NCBI RefSeq assembly: GCF_001514145.1
Contig: NZ_KQ948661.1
Location: 558,001-622,000 of the forward strand
Direction: 5' to 3'
Source: Streptomyces canus
GTDB lineage: Bacteria > Actinomycetota > Actinomycetes > Streptomycetales > Streptomycetaceae
DNA: 64,000 nt
Shown here: piece after piece, positions 43,358-52,890 of the stretch
Layout: every line of letters starts with the position of its first letter
Position numbering within the stretch: the first letter of the stretch is position 1
The notes under the pieces: model-generated
What the model saw: the letters and a program-made list of their open reading frames with translations, nothing else
Databases searched by the model: none
Told to the model about the DNA's origin: nothing
Program-made: the position numbers and the translations under genes

Positions 43358-44430
43358 CATGTCCGCCCGTCCCGCGACCGCATCAACGGCTGGATCCGCG
43401 TCCCGAACCTCTCGATGCCCTCGAGGAAGTCGTCGAAGACCAGCATGATCCCCTTGGTCCCGTCGACCCCGGCGATCTCGTCGAGCATGCGCGCGACACT
43501 CCCGTACGACCCGACGAGCGTCCCCATGTTGAAGTTCACGGCGCCCTCCGGCAGCACGATGGTGCGGGCCGTGGAGGAGTCGTCGGCGCTGGTGTCGGTG
43601 GCCGACTCCCCCGCCATGTAGGCGAGCGCCGCGTGGTCGGCGCCCTCGTGGTAGTCCTGCCACTTCGCGCGGGCGGCCTCGTCGGTCTCGTCGGCGATGA
43701 CCATGAACAGGGACAGGGCGCCGACGTCACGGCCGGTCTCCCGCGCCGCCTGAACCAGCGTGGCCGCGCTGTCCGAGAAGGCCAGCGGTGTGTTCACCCC
43801 GCTGCCCAGGATGAAGTTGTAGTCGGCGTGCCCGGCGGCGAACCGCATGCCCGTGCCGCTCTGCCCGGCGGCCACGATGTCGATGTGCCCGTCCGTGGGC
43901 CGCGGCGAGAGCACGCAGTCGTCCATCTCGTAGAACTCGCCCTTGAAGTTGCTGACGCCCTCGCTCCACAGCTCCTTCATCACCGTCACGTACTCCACGG
44001 CCCGCGCGTACCGGTTGCCGAAGTGCTCGTCGCCGGGCCACACGCCCATCTGCGCGTACTCGCCGGGCGCCCAGCCGGTGACGATGTTGACGCCGAACCG
44101 CCCGGGGGCGATGGAGTCGACCGTGACCGCCATGCGGGCGACGATCGCCGGCGGCAGGGCGAGGATCGGCGTGGAGGCGTACAGCTTGATCCGCTCGGTG
44201 ACCGCCGCCAGGCCCGCCATCAGTGTGAACGACTCCAGGCAGTGGTCCCAGAACTCGGTCTCGCCACCGAAGCCCTTGAGTTTGATCATGGACAGGGCGA
44301 AGTCGAATCCGTGCTCCTCGGCCTTCTGCACGACCGCCTTGTTGAGCTCGAAGGTCGGCATGTACTGCGGGGAACTCTTGGAGATGAGCCAGCCGTTGTT
44401 GCCGATGGGGATGAAGACACCGATGTCCAT
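43357..44430 (-). CDS. RutA-like pyrimidine monooxygenase
   Basis: This 357-residue flavin-dependent monooxygenase belongs to the bacterial luciferase-like fold. Its sequence follows RutA closely: [80 protein letters not shown], and [20 protein letters not shown]. RutA opens the uracil ring between N3 and C4 using FMNH2. The ATG at 44430 has AGGA five bases upstream. The rest of the rut pathway (rutB-G) is not adjacent, so the gene stands alone; either the partners are elsewhere or the enzyme has another role. It is convergent with argG. Confidence 0.85.
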   Translation of the reverse strand: MDIGVFIPIGNNGWLISKSSPQYMPTFELNKAVVQKAEEHGFDFALSMIKLKGFGGETEFWDHCLESFTLMAGLAAVTERIKLYASTPILALPPAIVARMAVTVDSIAPGRFGVNIVTGWAPGEYAQMGVWPGDEHFGNRYARAVEYVTVMKELWSEGVSNFKGEFYEMDDCVLSPRPTDGHIDIVAAGQSGTGMRFAAGHADYNFILGSGVNTPLAFSDSAATLVQAARETGRDVGALSLFMVIADETDEAARAKWQDYHEGADHAALAYMAGESATDTSADDSSTARTIVLPEGAVNFNMGTLVGSYGSVARMLDEIAGVDGTKGIMLVFDDFLEGIERFGTRIQPLMRSRDGRT

Positions 44431-44599
44431 GCCGTTCCTCATGATCGGAGACTGCCCGGTCCGACGGCACGGTACACGGCCGGTGTTTCGGCAACTTCCT
44501 GTGAAGCATGGGCAGTTGAGGTGAAGGAAGGACGGGAAACAGCTCGTCGGAAACGGTGAAGCAGGTTTCGAACGGAAACGGGAACGATAAGTTCCCTCC

Positions 44600-47488
44600 A
44601 TGAACGCGCGGCTCGCTCTTCTCGGCACGGTCACCCCTGGTGCGACGGAGAGCGAGGTCTTCCGGCTGGCGCTAGGGCATGCGGTCGGCGAGCTGAGCGC
44701 GCTCGGCGGGGCCATGCACCTGCGCGGCCCGATGTCGGCTCTGCGCCTGGTGTCGTCCGTCGGTCTGCCGCCCGCCCTCACCCGCTCCTGGGAGATCGTC
44801 GACCAGGAGGGCCCCCTGGCCCCGGCCCGCGCGCTCCAGCAGGGCGAGGGCGTCTGGGTGCCGCTGTCCCAGGACGCCCCGCAGGAGGTTCCCTGGCCCG
44901 GCACCGGCCTCGCCGCCCTCCCGGTGTTCAGCGGCCGGCGCAGCATCGGCGCGCTGACCGTCCTGGCAGGCGAGCGGGGCGAACCCACCCCGCGGCACTG
45001 GGACTTCCTGCGGGACGTCGTCGCCTGGACCGAGGACCGCATGGCCCAGGCACCACCGCCGTCCGGCCCCTCCCAGGCGGAACTGGGCGGCGAACGGCTC
45101 CGGCAGGCCCTGAAGGAGGTCCAGGTCGGCTCGTGGGACTGGGACATCCGCAACGGTGACCTGATCTGGGACGAGGCAGCCCTGGCGTTGTACGGCACCC
45201 GACCGACCGACTTCACCGGCCGGATCGACAACTGGATGCGGATCGTCCACCCCGACGATCTGGCACCCACGCTGGCGGCGGCGCAGCAGGCCATTCTCGA
45301 CCACAGCGTCTACGAGGCCGAGTACCGCGTACGGCGCCTGGACGGCACCTGGGGGTGGACGCAGGCCCGCGGGCGGGCCACCTACGACGAGCAGGGCGAG
45401 CCCCTCCGGATGATCGGCGTGGGCTGGGAGAGCAACGAGTCGCGCACCGCGCGCGACGCCCTCAGCAGGGCCCTGAGACACATGAGCGACGGCTTCCTCG
45501 CGGTGGACGACGAGTGGCGGATCACCTTCGCCAACCTGGAGGCGGAACGCTTCCTCGGCTTCTCCGAGGAGGAGCTGTTCGGGCGCCTGCTGTGGGACCT
45601 GCCGGCCACACGGCAGGTCCCGGGCCTGAAGGAAGGCTGTCTGGAGGCCGGGGCCCAGGAGAAGCCCGCCGGGTTCGACGTGTATCTCGCGGAGTGCCGG
45701 CGGCGGGTGCATGTGCGGCTGGTGCCGGGGCCCGACGGCCGCACCCTCTACTTCCAGGACGTCACGGAGAAGCGCCGGCTGGCGGAGGAGCGGCGGGCGA
45801 CGGAACGGGCCGCGGCCGAGCGGGCGGTGCGGATCGCCGAGTTGACCACGGAGCTCGCCAAGGCGACGACGTCACGGGACGTGGTGGACGCGGTCGCCCG
45901 GCGGGTGCTGCCGCCGTTCGCCGCCTCCGGGCTGATGGTCCAGGTCAGCGAGGGCGACCGGCTCCACCATGTCGGTGCGGTCGGCTATCCCCAGGACTTC
46001 GTGGCCCTCCTCGACAGCCGCTCCCGGGCGGCGACCGGCGACCCCGCCTGGGACACGATCGCGTCCGGCCTCCCGCTGTTCATGTCCTCGGCCCACGAGT
46101 ACGCCGCCCGCTACCCGGAGCTGGCCGGCTTCCCCGCCCGTGGCGAGAAGAAGTCCTGGGCCTTCCTGCCACTGACGGCGTCCGGGCACACCTTCGGGGT
46201 GTGCGTGGTCTCCTTCGACCGGCCGCGGCTGCTCGACGACGAGGAACGCGCCCTGCTCACCACGATCACCGCCCTCGTCGCCCAGTCCCTGGAGCGGGCC
46301 CGGCTCTACGACGCCGAGCACACCCGGTCCCGGGAACTCCAGCGCAGTCTGCTCCCGCAGGCGCTGCCCGACCTGCCCGCGTGCACGGCGGCCGCGCGCT
46401 ACCTGCCGGCCGGACCGGGCGCGGACGTGGGCGGCGACTGGTACGACCTCATCCCGCTGTCCGGCGGACAGGTGGCGCTGGTCGTCGGCGACGTGATGGG
46501 CCACGGTCTGCCGGAGGCGGCCACCATGGGCCGGCTGCGCACCGCGGTGCACACCCTGGCCGACCTGGAGCTGCCGCCCGGCGAGATCCTCGGCCATCTC
46601 AACGACATCGTCGGCGGCATGGGCGAGGCGTCGTACGCCACCTGTCTGTACGCGCTCTACGACCCGACGACCCGGATCTGCTCCATCGCCCGGGCCGGCC
46701 ATCCACCGCCGGCTCTCGTACGGCCCGACGGAACCGTGCACTTCCCCGAGCCGGACGCCGATCCCCCGCTGGGAGCCGCCAAGCCCCCGTTCGAGACGGC
46801 CGAGTTGGAGGTGCCCGAGGGCAGTCTGCTCGTGCTGTACACCGACGGGCTGGTGGAATCGGCGAAGCGGGAGATCGACGAGGGCATGGCGGAGCTGGCG
46901 CGGCTGCTCGGCGCCGCCCACGCCGACGGGACCGCCGTAGACCTTGAACGCCTGTGCGACACGTTGACGGCCGGTCTCCTGCCGACGGACCAGCAGGCGG
47001 CGGACGACGCGGCGTTCCTGGTGGCCCGCCTGCACGCGCTGCCGGCCGACCGGATGGCCGGCTGGTCCCTGCCCGAGGACCCGAAGGCGGCGAGCCAGGC
47101 CCGCCGCCACATCCGCGAACAGCTCGCGGCCTGGGACCTGGACGACCTGTCCCCCACCACGGAGCTCCTGGTCAGTGAACTGGTCGGCAACGTCGTCCGG
47201 CACGCCCGCGGTCCCGTCCGTCTGCGCCTTCTGCACACCACCGAGCTGATCTGCGAGGTCTACGACGGCAGCCAGACCATGCCCCGTATCCGCCGGGCCA
47301 CGGAGACCGACGAGGGCGGCCGGGGTCTGCAGCTCATCTCGGCCCTCTCCACCCGCTGGGGCGCCCGCTACACCCAGACGGGCAAGTGCATCTGGACGGA
47401 ACAGTCCCTGCGGGGCCCGGACCTGCCGTCGGACGTGCTCTTCCTCAACCCCGCGGATTTCGACGAGGACTGGGACGAGCTCCTGTGA
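44600..47488 (+). CDS. GAF-PAS-PAS-GAF-SpoIIE phosphatase with anti-sigma-type ATPase domain
   Basis: This 962-residue cytoplasmic signalling protein has, in order: an N-terminal GAF-like domain (~10-150), PAS (~170-285; [20 protein letters not shown]), a second PAS (~287-395), a coiled-coil linker rich in Arg/Ala/Glu (~395-430), GAF (~420-590), a SpoIIE-type PP2C phosphatase (~620-815; [39 protein letters not shown]) and a C-terminal HATPase_c domain (~825-940; [32 protein letters not shown]). The metal-binding acids and the ATPase N and G2 boxes look intact, so it could both phosphorylate and dephosphorylate an anti-anti-sigma protein. No such partner gene is nearby. It starts at ATG 44600. 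Confidence 0.9.
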   Translation: MNARLALLGTVTPGATESEVFRLALGHAVGELSALGGAMHLRGPMSALRLVSSVGLPPALTRSWEIVDQEGPLAPARALQQGEGVWVPLSQDAPQEVPWPGTGLAALPVFSGRRSIGALTVLAGERGEPTPRHWDFLRDVVAWTEDRMAQAPPPSGPSQAELGGERLRQALKEVQVGSWDWDIRNGDLIWDEAALALYGTRPTDFTGRIDNWMRIVHPDDLAPTLAAAQQAILDHSVYEAEYRVRRLDGTWGWTQARGRATYDEQGEPLRMIGVGWESNESRTARDALSRALRHMSDGFLAVDDEWRITFANLEAERFLGFSEEELFGRLLWDLPATRQVPGLKEGCLEAGAQEKPAGFDVYLAECRRRVHVRLVPGPDGRTLYFQDVTEKRRLAEERRATERAAAERAVRIAELTTELAKATTSRDVVDAVARRVLPPFAASGLMVQVSEGDRLHHVGAVGYPQDFVALLDSRSRAATGDPAWDTIASGLPLFMSSAHEYAARYPELAGFPARGEKKSWAFLPLTASGHTFGVCVVSFDRPRLLDDEERALLTTITALVAQSLERARLYDAEHTRSRELQRSLLPQALPDLPACTAAARYLPAGPGADVGGDWYDLIPLSGGQVALVVGDVMGHGLPEAATMGRLRTAVHTLADLELPPGEILGHLNDIVGGMGEASYATCLYALYDPTTRICSIARAGHPPPALVRPDGTVHFPEPDADPPLGAAKPPFETAELEVPEGSLLVLYTDGLVESAKREIDEGMAELARLLGAAHADGTAVDLERLCDTLTAGLLPTDQQAADDAAFLVARLHALPADRMAGWSLPEDPKAASQARRHIREQLAAWDLDDLSPTTELLVSELVGNVVRHARGPVRLRLLHTTELICEVYDGSQTMPRIRRATETDEGGRGLQLISALSTRWGARYTQTGKCIWTEQSLRGPDLPSDVLFLNPADFDEDWDELL

Positions 47489-47589
47489 CGACGCGTGCCC
47501 GTTCGGCCCAGCACAACGGGCCGGACGCCGGGGCGCGTCCCTAGGGTCGCGGTGACGGCTGTTCAGGCCCCACCCGAAAGGCACGACCC

Positions 47590-48042
47590 ATGGGAATACG
47601 CATCGCACTCACCGGCGCCGCGGTGGCGGTCCTGGCGACCGCAGGACCGCTGACCGGCGTCGCACATGCTGAAGGCGACCGCGACTGCGCCGACTTCGTC
47701 TACCAGGAGGACGCGCAGGCGGCGTTCGACCTCGACCCGACCGACCCCGACCGGCTCGACGAGGACCGGGGACGGGACGACGGCATCGCCTGTGAGGTGC
47801 TGCCCCGAAGGGACACCGAGGCCGTGAGCGTGGCCACTCCTCTTCCGACGGCGACCGTGACCGTGGCCACGCCTCTCCCGACGCTCGGTGTCCAGGGCGG
47901 GTCCGGTGGCAGCGTGGGCCCGGCCGGCTTCGAGCGGGCGATCGGGGTGGCACTGGCACTCGGCGGGGTCGGGCTCGCGGGTGCGTACGTGGTGCGGCGG
48001 CGCCGGGCCGCACAGCCGCAGTCCCGTCTCAAGGGTCGATGA
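47590..48042 (+). CDS. Excalibur calcium-binding domain protein with C-terminal anchor
   Basis: This 150-residue exported protein has a signal peptide (residues ~1-27, ending VAHAEG). The excalibur domain follows: [18 protein letters not shown] and the [18 protein letters not shown] motif with the paired cysteines and acidic Ca2+-binding residues. A Thr/Pro-rich linker leads to one hydrophobic segment (~117-136, [19 protein letters not shown]) and a basic tail, so it is probably held in the membrane facing outward. It overlaps the end of the convergent response-regulator gene by 14 bases. Confidence 0.85.
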   Translation: MGIRIALTGAAVAVLATAGPLTGVAHAEGDRDCADFVYQEDAQAAFDLDPTDPDRLDEDRGRDDGIACEVLPRRDTEAVSVATPLPTATVTVATPLPTLGVQGGSGGSVGPAGFERAIGVALALGGVGLAGAYVVRRRRAAQPQSRLKGR

Positions 48043-48682
48043 GCCCCGCCCGTATCGCATACCGGGTCAGCTCCAGCCGGTCCCGCATCCCCAGCTTGTG
48101 CAGCAGATTCGCCCGATGCCGCTCGACCGTCTTCGCGCTGATGAACAGCAGCTCGCCGATCTCCTTCGTGGTGTGCCCCTCGGCGACGAGCTTGAGGATC
48201 TCCTCCTCGCGCTCGGTGACGGCCCGCGCGGGCAGGTCGTCACCGCGGTGCAGCCGGTCGAGGTAGGAGCGGACGAGGGCCCGCTCGGCGCCGGGGTAGA
48301 CGAAGGACTCGTCGCGTACGGCGGCCCGGCACGCCTCGACGAGATCGCGGTCGGCGACGGACTTGAGGACGTATCCGCTGGCACCGGCCTTGAGGGCCTC
48401 GAAGAAGTACTGCTCGTTGTCGTACATCGTCAGGATCAGGATCCGCAGGTCAGGCAGCCGCCGGGACAGCTCGCGAGCCGCCTGGAGCCCGGTCATCCGT
48501 GGCATGGCGATGTCCAGTACGGCGAGATCGACCTCACGCGCGCGTGCCAGCTCCACCGCCTCCGCGCCATCGCCCGCCTCGGCCACGACCGTGAGGTCAG
48601 GCTCCCCCTCCAGGATCAGCCGGACTCCTCGTCGTACGAGGGTGTGGTCGTCGGCGAGCAGGACACGGGTCGGCTCCGGCAT
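48029..48682 (-). CDS. NarL/LuxR-family response regulator
   Basis: This 217-residue regulator has a receiver domain with [15 protein letters not shown] at residue 10, phosphoacceptor Asp in [15 protein letters not shown] (~53) and conserved Lys in [12 protein letters not shown]. The LuxR helix-turn-helix is at ~150-205 ([35 protein letters not shown]). The ATG overlaps the stop codon of the upstream kinase gene (one shared base), indicating translational coupling, so the two form a cognate pair. The target genes are unknown. Confidence 0.93.
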   Translation of the reverse strand: MPEPTRVLLADDHTLVRRGVRLILEGEPDLTVVAEAGDGAEAVELARAREVDLAVLDIAMPRMTGLQAARELSRRLPDLRILILTMYDNEQYFFEALKAGASGYVLKSVADRDLVEACRAAVRDESFVYPGAERALVRSYLDRLHRGDDLPARAVTEREEEILKLVAEGHTTKEIGELLFISAKTVERHRANLLHKLGMRDRLELTRYAIRAGLIDP

Positions 48683-49716
48683 CAGCGCACCCCCGCCGGG
48701 GCCGGTATCCGCAGCCGCACGTCCGTCCCCCGACCGGGCCCGGGCTCCACCGAGAACACCGCCCCCACCAGCAGCGCCCGCTCCCGCATGCCCTGTATCC
48801 CGGCCCCCTCGACCGCCCCGCCCAGACCACTGCCGTTGTCGCGCACGAGGAGCTCGACACCCCCGGCGACGGGCTGGAGCCGCACCTCGGCCCGGTCGGC
48901 GGCGGAGTGCCGCGCGGTGTTGGTCAGACCCTCCTGGGCCACCCGGTAGACGACCAGCTCCGACTCCTCGGTCAGCCGGGGCAGATCGCCCCCGACGTGA
49001 TGGCGCACGGTCAGCCCGTGCGTGGTGAACTCGGCCGCCAGGGACCGCAGCGCACTCGGCAGCCCGAGCTCCTCCAGCACCCCGGGCCGCAGTCGGCGCG
49101 CGATCCGGCGGATCTCGTCCAGACCGGCCCGAGTGGCCTCCTGTGCCTGTCCCACTTCCTCCCGCAGTTCCTCCGGCGCCCGGTCGGCGACTCGCTTCAG
49201 CTGGAGCAGCACGGCGGTCAGCGTCTGCCCGACCTCGTCGTGAAGCTCACGTGCGATGCGATGCCGCTCCCTCTCCTGCGCGGAGAGCGCGTGGGCCGCG
49301 CCGGTCGCCCGCTCGGCCTCCAGCCGGTCGAGCATGGTGTTGTACGTCGTGATCAGCGCGGCCGTCTCGGAGGGACCGGAGACGGGAGCACGCACCCCGG
49401 GACGCAGCAGATCGGCGGCTGCCATGGCCCGCCCCAGCCGCTGGAGCGGGATGAGCCCGACCCGCAGCACGACAGCGTTGGCGGCCAGCAGCAGAGCCAG
49501 TCCCCCGAGGACGACCACGGCCTCCCCCTGCCGGACGGGCGTCGACACGGTGACCGGCCCCAGCAGCAGCGCGGCGGCGACGACGAGGCCCGCGGCGTTG
49601 AGCGAGAAGATCCGCCAGAACAGCGACACGGTCCTGTCCTCACTCCTCTCGTACGACGCCCGAGGACCCACTCTCGCCGGGCCCCGCCGCTCGCGTATAT
49701 CCGTCACGTCACCCAT
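48682..49716 (-). CDS. NarL-type sensor histidine kinase
   Basis: This 344-residue kinase starts at ATG 49716 (MGDVTDIRERRG). Two hydrophobic segments at ~35-55 and ~65-88 anchor it; the short loop between them leaves no large external sensor. A HAMP-like region (RLGRAMAAADLLRPG) leads to the HisKA_3 dimerisation motif RHRIARELHDEVGQTL with the phosphoacceptor His near residue 168. HATPase boxes are YRVAQEGLTNTARHS and RDNGSGLGGA. It is translationally coupled to the following response regulator gene and is divergent from the KhtT-like gene. Confidence 0.92.
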   Translation of the reverse strand: MGDVTDIRERRGPARVGPRASYERSEDRTVSLFWRIFSLNAAGLVVAAALLLGPVTVSTPVRQGEAVVVLGGLALLLAANAVVLRVGLIPLQRLGRAMAAADLLRPGVRAPVSGPSETAALITTYNTMLDRLEAERATGAAHALSAQERERHRIARELHDEVGQTLTAVLLQLKRVADRAPEELREEVGQAQEATRAGLDEIRRIARRLRPGVLEELGLPSALRSLAAEFTTHGLTVRHHVGGDLPRLTEESELVVYRVAQEGLTNTARHSAADRAEVRLQPVAGGVELLVRDNGSGLGGAVEGAGIQGMRERALLVGAVFSVEPGPGRGTDVRLRIPAPAGVR

Positions 49717-49790
49717 ATCGCCACCGTACGGGGAGCTGGCAGCATGCGAACCCGGCACCCGTGACCACACGAACCACAAGGGGAAGAAAC

Positions 49791-50276
49791 GTGTCTGCAC
49801 CACGCCTGAGGGCGACGCCGCTGCCGGGGATCGGGGTCCAGTACGACCTCATGACCCGCGAGGACCGCCATCTCTCCGTGGTGGCGCACCGCGACGGTGC
49901 CCGTACCGTGAGCGTGTACCGGGCCGACGACCCCGACTCCTGCGCCCAGTCGCTGCGCCTGACCGGTTCCGAGGCGGGCGCCCTGATCGACGCGCTGAAG
50001 CCCTCCCACCACAGCGCGAGCCTCCTCTACACCTCGGACCTGGGCCTGGTGGCGGAGCGCATCGAGGTGGCGGCCGGGTCCCGCTGGAACGGCCGGGTCC
50101 TGGGCGACACGAAGATGCGCACGGACACCGGCGCGTCCGTCGTGGCGGCCCTGCGCCGGGCCGAGGCGATCCCGTCCCCCGCGCCGGACTTCCGCCTGGC
50201 GGGCGGCGACATCCTCATCGTCGTGGGCACCCGCGAGGGCGTGGACGCCGCCGCGGCGATCCTCGGGCGGGAGTGA
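49791..50276 (+). CDS. KhtT-like K+/H+ antiporter regulatory subunit
   Basis: This 161-residue cytoplasmic protein starts at GTG 49791 after AAGGGGAAG. The N-terminal half has TPLPGIGVQYDLMTREDRHL and VVAHRDGARTVSVYR, as in KhtT. The C-terminal half is a TrkA-C-type domain with FRLAGGDILIVVGTREGV near residue 140. In Bacillus the KhtT subunit binds a nucleotide and gates KhtU. The next gene starts four bases after its stop codon and encodes the antiporter, so the two form an obligate-looking pair for potassium and pH control. Confidence 0.85.
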   Translation: MSAPRLRATPLPGIGVQYDLMTREDRHLSVVAHRDGARTVSVYRADDPDSCAQSLRLTGSEAGALIDALKPSHHSASLLYTSDLGLVAERIEVAAGSRWNGRVLGDTKMRTDTGASVVAALRRAEAIPSPAPDFRLAGGDILIVVGTREGVDAAAAILGRE

Positions 50277-50280
50277 ACGC

Positions 50281-51504
50281 GTGCACTCCGCGGTCCTGCT
50301 GATCGAGTTCGGCTCGATCATCCTCGGCCTGGGTCTCCTCGGCCGTTTCGCCGCCCGTTTCCGCCTCTCCCCCATCCCCCTCTACCTCCTGGCCGGCCTG
50401 GCCTTCGGCGAGGGCGGCCTGCTTCCGCTGGGCGCGAGCGAGGAATTCGTGTCGATAGGCGCCGAGATAGGCGTCATCCTCCTGCTCCTGATGCTCGGCC
50501 TGGAGTACACGGCCGGCGACCTGGTCACCAACCTCAAGGCCCACTACCCCTCCGGCCTGGTCGACGGCGCCCTCAACGCCGTCCCGGGAGCGGCGGCCGC
50601 TCTCCTGCTGGGCTGGGGCCCGGTGGCGGCGGTGGTCCTGGCGGGCGTCACCTGGATCTCCTCCTCCGGTGTCATAGCGAAGGTCCTGGGCGACCTTGGC
50701 AGGGTCGGCAACAGGGAGACCCCGGTCATCCTGAGCGTCCTGGTCCTGGAGGACCTGGCGATGGCGGTGTACCTGCCCATCGTCACCGCCCTCGTCGCCG
50801 GAGCGGGCCTGCTGGCCGGCAGCCTGACCCTGGCCATCGCGCTCGGGGCCGCGGGCCTGGTCCTGTTCGTGGCGGTCCGCTACGGCCGCCTCATCTCCCG
50901 CTTCGTCTCGAGCGACGACCCGGAAAAGCTCCTGCTGGTGGTCCTGGGCCTGACGATCCTGGTGGCGGGCGTGGCGCAGCAGCTCCAGGTCTCGGCAGCG
51001 GTGGGCGCGTTCCTCGTGGGCATCGCCCTCTCGGGCGAGGTGGCCGAGGGCGCCCACACCCTCCTGAGCCCTCTGAGGGACCTCTTCGCCGCGGTCTTCT
51101 TCGTCTTCTTCGGCCTCCACACGGACCCGGCGAGCATCCCCCCGGTCCTGCTCCCCGCCCTGGCCCTGGCCCTGGTCACCGCGGCAACCAAGATCGCCAC
51201 CGGCTACTGGGCGGCCCGCCGAGCCGGAATCTCCCCCAGGGGCCGCTGGCGCACGGGCGGCGCCCTGGTCGCCCGCGGCGAGTTCTCGATCGTCATCGCG
51301 GGCCTGGCGGTCTCGGCCGGCATAGAACCCTCCCTGGGCCCCCTGGCCACGGCCTACGTCCTCATCCTGGTCATCCTCGGCCCCCTCACGGCCCGCTACA
51401 CGGAGCCCCTGGCGACACGACTGACGGCTCACCGGGAGTCCCCGACGACGACGGAGAGCGGTTCGCGGGTGGCGGAGGCGTCGGTGGGGCGGGACGGCGC
51501 GTAA
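50281..51504 (+). CDS. CPA2-family K+/H+ antiporter (KhtU-like)
   Basis: This 407-residue membrane protein starts with GTG 50281. It has ~12 hydrophobic segments. LIEFGSIILGLGLLGRFAAR is the first helix; GAEIGVILLLLMLGLEYTAG and TWISSSGVIAKVLGDLG match the CPA2 core, with EDLAMAVYLPIV carrying the acid used in ion exchange. It is paired with the KhtT-like subunit upstream. The last 35 residues are a cytoplasmic Thr/Ser/Arg-rich tail. Predicted function is export of potassium or ammonium in exchange for protons, gated by the partner. Confidence 0.88.
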   Translation: MHSAVLLIEFGSIILGLGLLGRFAARFRLSPIPLYLLAGLAFGEGGLLPLGASEEFVSIGAEIGVILLLLMLGLEYTAGDLVTNLKAHYPSGLVDGALNAVPGAAAALLLGWGPVAAVVLAGVTWISSSGVIAKVLGDLGRVGNRETPVILSVLVLEDLAMAVYLPIVTALVAGAGLLAGSLTLAIALGAAGLVLFVAVRYGRLISRFVSSDDPEKLLLVVLGLTILVAGVAQQLQVSAAVGAFLVGIALSGEVAEGAHTLLSPLRDLFAAVFFVFFGLHTDPASIPPVLLPALALALVTAATKIATGYWAARRAGISPRGRWRTGGALVARGEFSIVIAGLAVSAGIEPSLGPLATAYVLILVILGPLTARYTEPLATRLTAHRESPTTTESGSRVAEASVGRDGA

Positions 51505-51894
51505 GGGGGTGCCGGGTCGGGTTGTCGGGCGGGTGCCGGTGAGTGGGGGCTGGTCGCGCAGTTCCCCGCGCCCCTGGGGAGTTGCAGCCACCCGCGCCAC
51601 GCAGGACCGTTCGCCACCTCGCCCACCACGACGGGCCGTTCGCCGTACCGCGCGCCACGACGGGCCGTTGGCCGCGTACGGCCCCGACCCACCCACCAGA
51701 CCGCACGCGCTACAAGCACCCCCACCGAAGCCGAAACGGGCCGCCGCAGGCATCAGGGGCGCGGGGAACTGCGCACAACGCCCGCCCCCACCGAACCGAA
51801 ACAGGCCGCCGCAGGCACTGCACGTCACACCGCCGGAGGCCACCGCAGGCACCCGCACTGGCCAGCCCCCACACCCCCTGGCAGGATCACCGGC
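51505..51894. repeat. Intergenic repeat cluster with Streptomyces-type inverted element
   Basis: A 20-base sequence, GCGCAGTTCCCCGCGCCCCT (51556-51575), recurs inverted at 51755-51774. I recall this motif as a frequent intergenic element in Streptomyces. Between and beside the arms are direct repeats: CCACGACGGGCCGTT at 51626-51640 and 51655-51669, and CCGAAACRGGCCGCCGCAGG at 51731 and 51796 (one mismatch). No gene is supported in these 390 bases. Confidence 0.75.
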
Positions 51895-52890
51895 ATGCCC
51901 ACGCCGTTCCTCCGCCTCAGCCGCCGCCGGGCGCTCCAGACCACGGCCGCCACGGTCGTGGCCCTCGGCCTGCTCCTGTGGTGGCTGCTCCCGCTGGGCG
52001 AAACCCCCCCGACCGGCACGATCACCTTCAGCACCGGCACAAGGGCGGGCGTCTACCAGAAGTACGGCGCTCTCCTCCGCAACGCGATCCACAAGGACAT
52101 GCCGGACCTGAAGGTGAAACTGGAGACCAGCGCGGGCTCCCAGGAGAACGTCAGACTCGTGGCGACCGGACAGTCCGACTTCGCCATCGCCGCGGCCGAC
52201 GCGGTGGAGACCTACCAGCAGAACGGCGACCCCGGCGCCGACCAGCTCCGCGGCGTGGCCCGCCTCTACGACGACTACGTACAGCTCGTCGTCCCGGCCG
52301 ACTCGGACATCCGCACCGTGGCCGACCTGAAGGGCAAGCGCGTCTCCATCGGCGTCCCCAACTCCGGCGTACGACTGATAGCGGACCGCGTGCTCAACGC
52401 CGCCGGCATCGACCCGGACAAGGACATCCAGCCGAGGGCCGAGGGCATCGACACCGGCCCCAAGCTCCTCGGCCACGACCTGGACGCGTTCTTCTGGTCC
52501 GGCGGCCTGCCCACCGACGGCCTGAAGCAGCTGGCCGAACGCTCCGCGTTCCGTTTCGTCCCGATCGAACCGTCCCTCGTGGCGAAGCTGCACGCCGAGG
52601 GCGAGCCCACCCGCTACTACCGCGCCACCAACATGCCGGCGTCGGCGTACCCGTCCGTCCAGAACAACAGGACCGTCCCGACGATGGCCGTATCCAACCT
52701 GCTGATCACCCGCGAGGACATGGACCCCGAGCTCACGGAGTGGCTCACCCGGACCGTGATCAAGAGCAGGGACGGCATCGGCCACGACGTCCACTCCGCC
52801 CAGCTGGTCGACGTCCGCACAGCGATCTACACCGACCCGGTCCCCCTCCACGATGGCGCCCGCCGCTACTACCGCTCGGTCAAACCGTAG
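51895..52890 (+). CDS. TAXI-family solute-binding protein
   Basis: This 331-residue exported protein has a twin-arginine-like basic start and a hydrophobic segment (residues ~17-35, TAATVVALGLLLWWLLPLG), a signal anchor. The TAXI (TRAP-associated extracytoplasmic immunogenic) signatures follow: TITFSTGTRAGVYQKYGALL near residue 42, LETSAGSQENVRLVATGQSD near 78, FAIAAADAVETYQ, and LDAFFWSGGLPTDGL near 200. The usual TRAP membrane subunits are not adjacent. Its 3' end overlaps the convergent histidine kinase gene by 11 bases, so it may serve as a ligand sensor for that kinase and not for transport. The substrate is unknown; TAXI proteins often bind glutamate or other carboxylates. Confidence 0.88.
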   Translation: MPTPFLRLSRRRALQTTAATVVALGLLLWWLLPLGETPPTGTITFSTGTRAGVYQKYGALLRNAIHKDMPDLKVKLETSAGSQENVRLVATGQSDFAIAAADAVETYQQNGDPGADQLRGVARLYDDYVQLVVPADSDIRTVADLKGKRVSIGVPNSGVRLIADRVLNAAGIDPDKDIQPRAEGIDTGPKLLGHDLDAFFWSGGLPTDGLKQLAERSAFRFVPIEPSLVAKLHAEGEPTRYYRATNMPASAYPSVQNNRTVPTMAVSNLLITREDMDPELTEWLTRTVIKSRDGIGHDVHSAQLVDVRTAIYTDPVPLHDGARRYYRSVKP

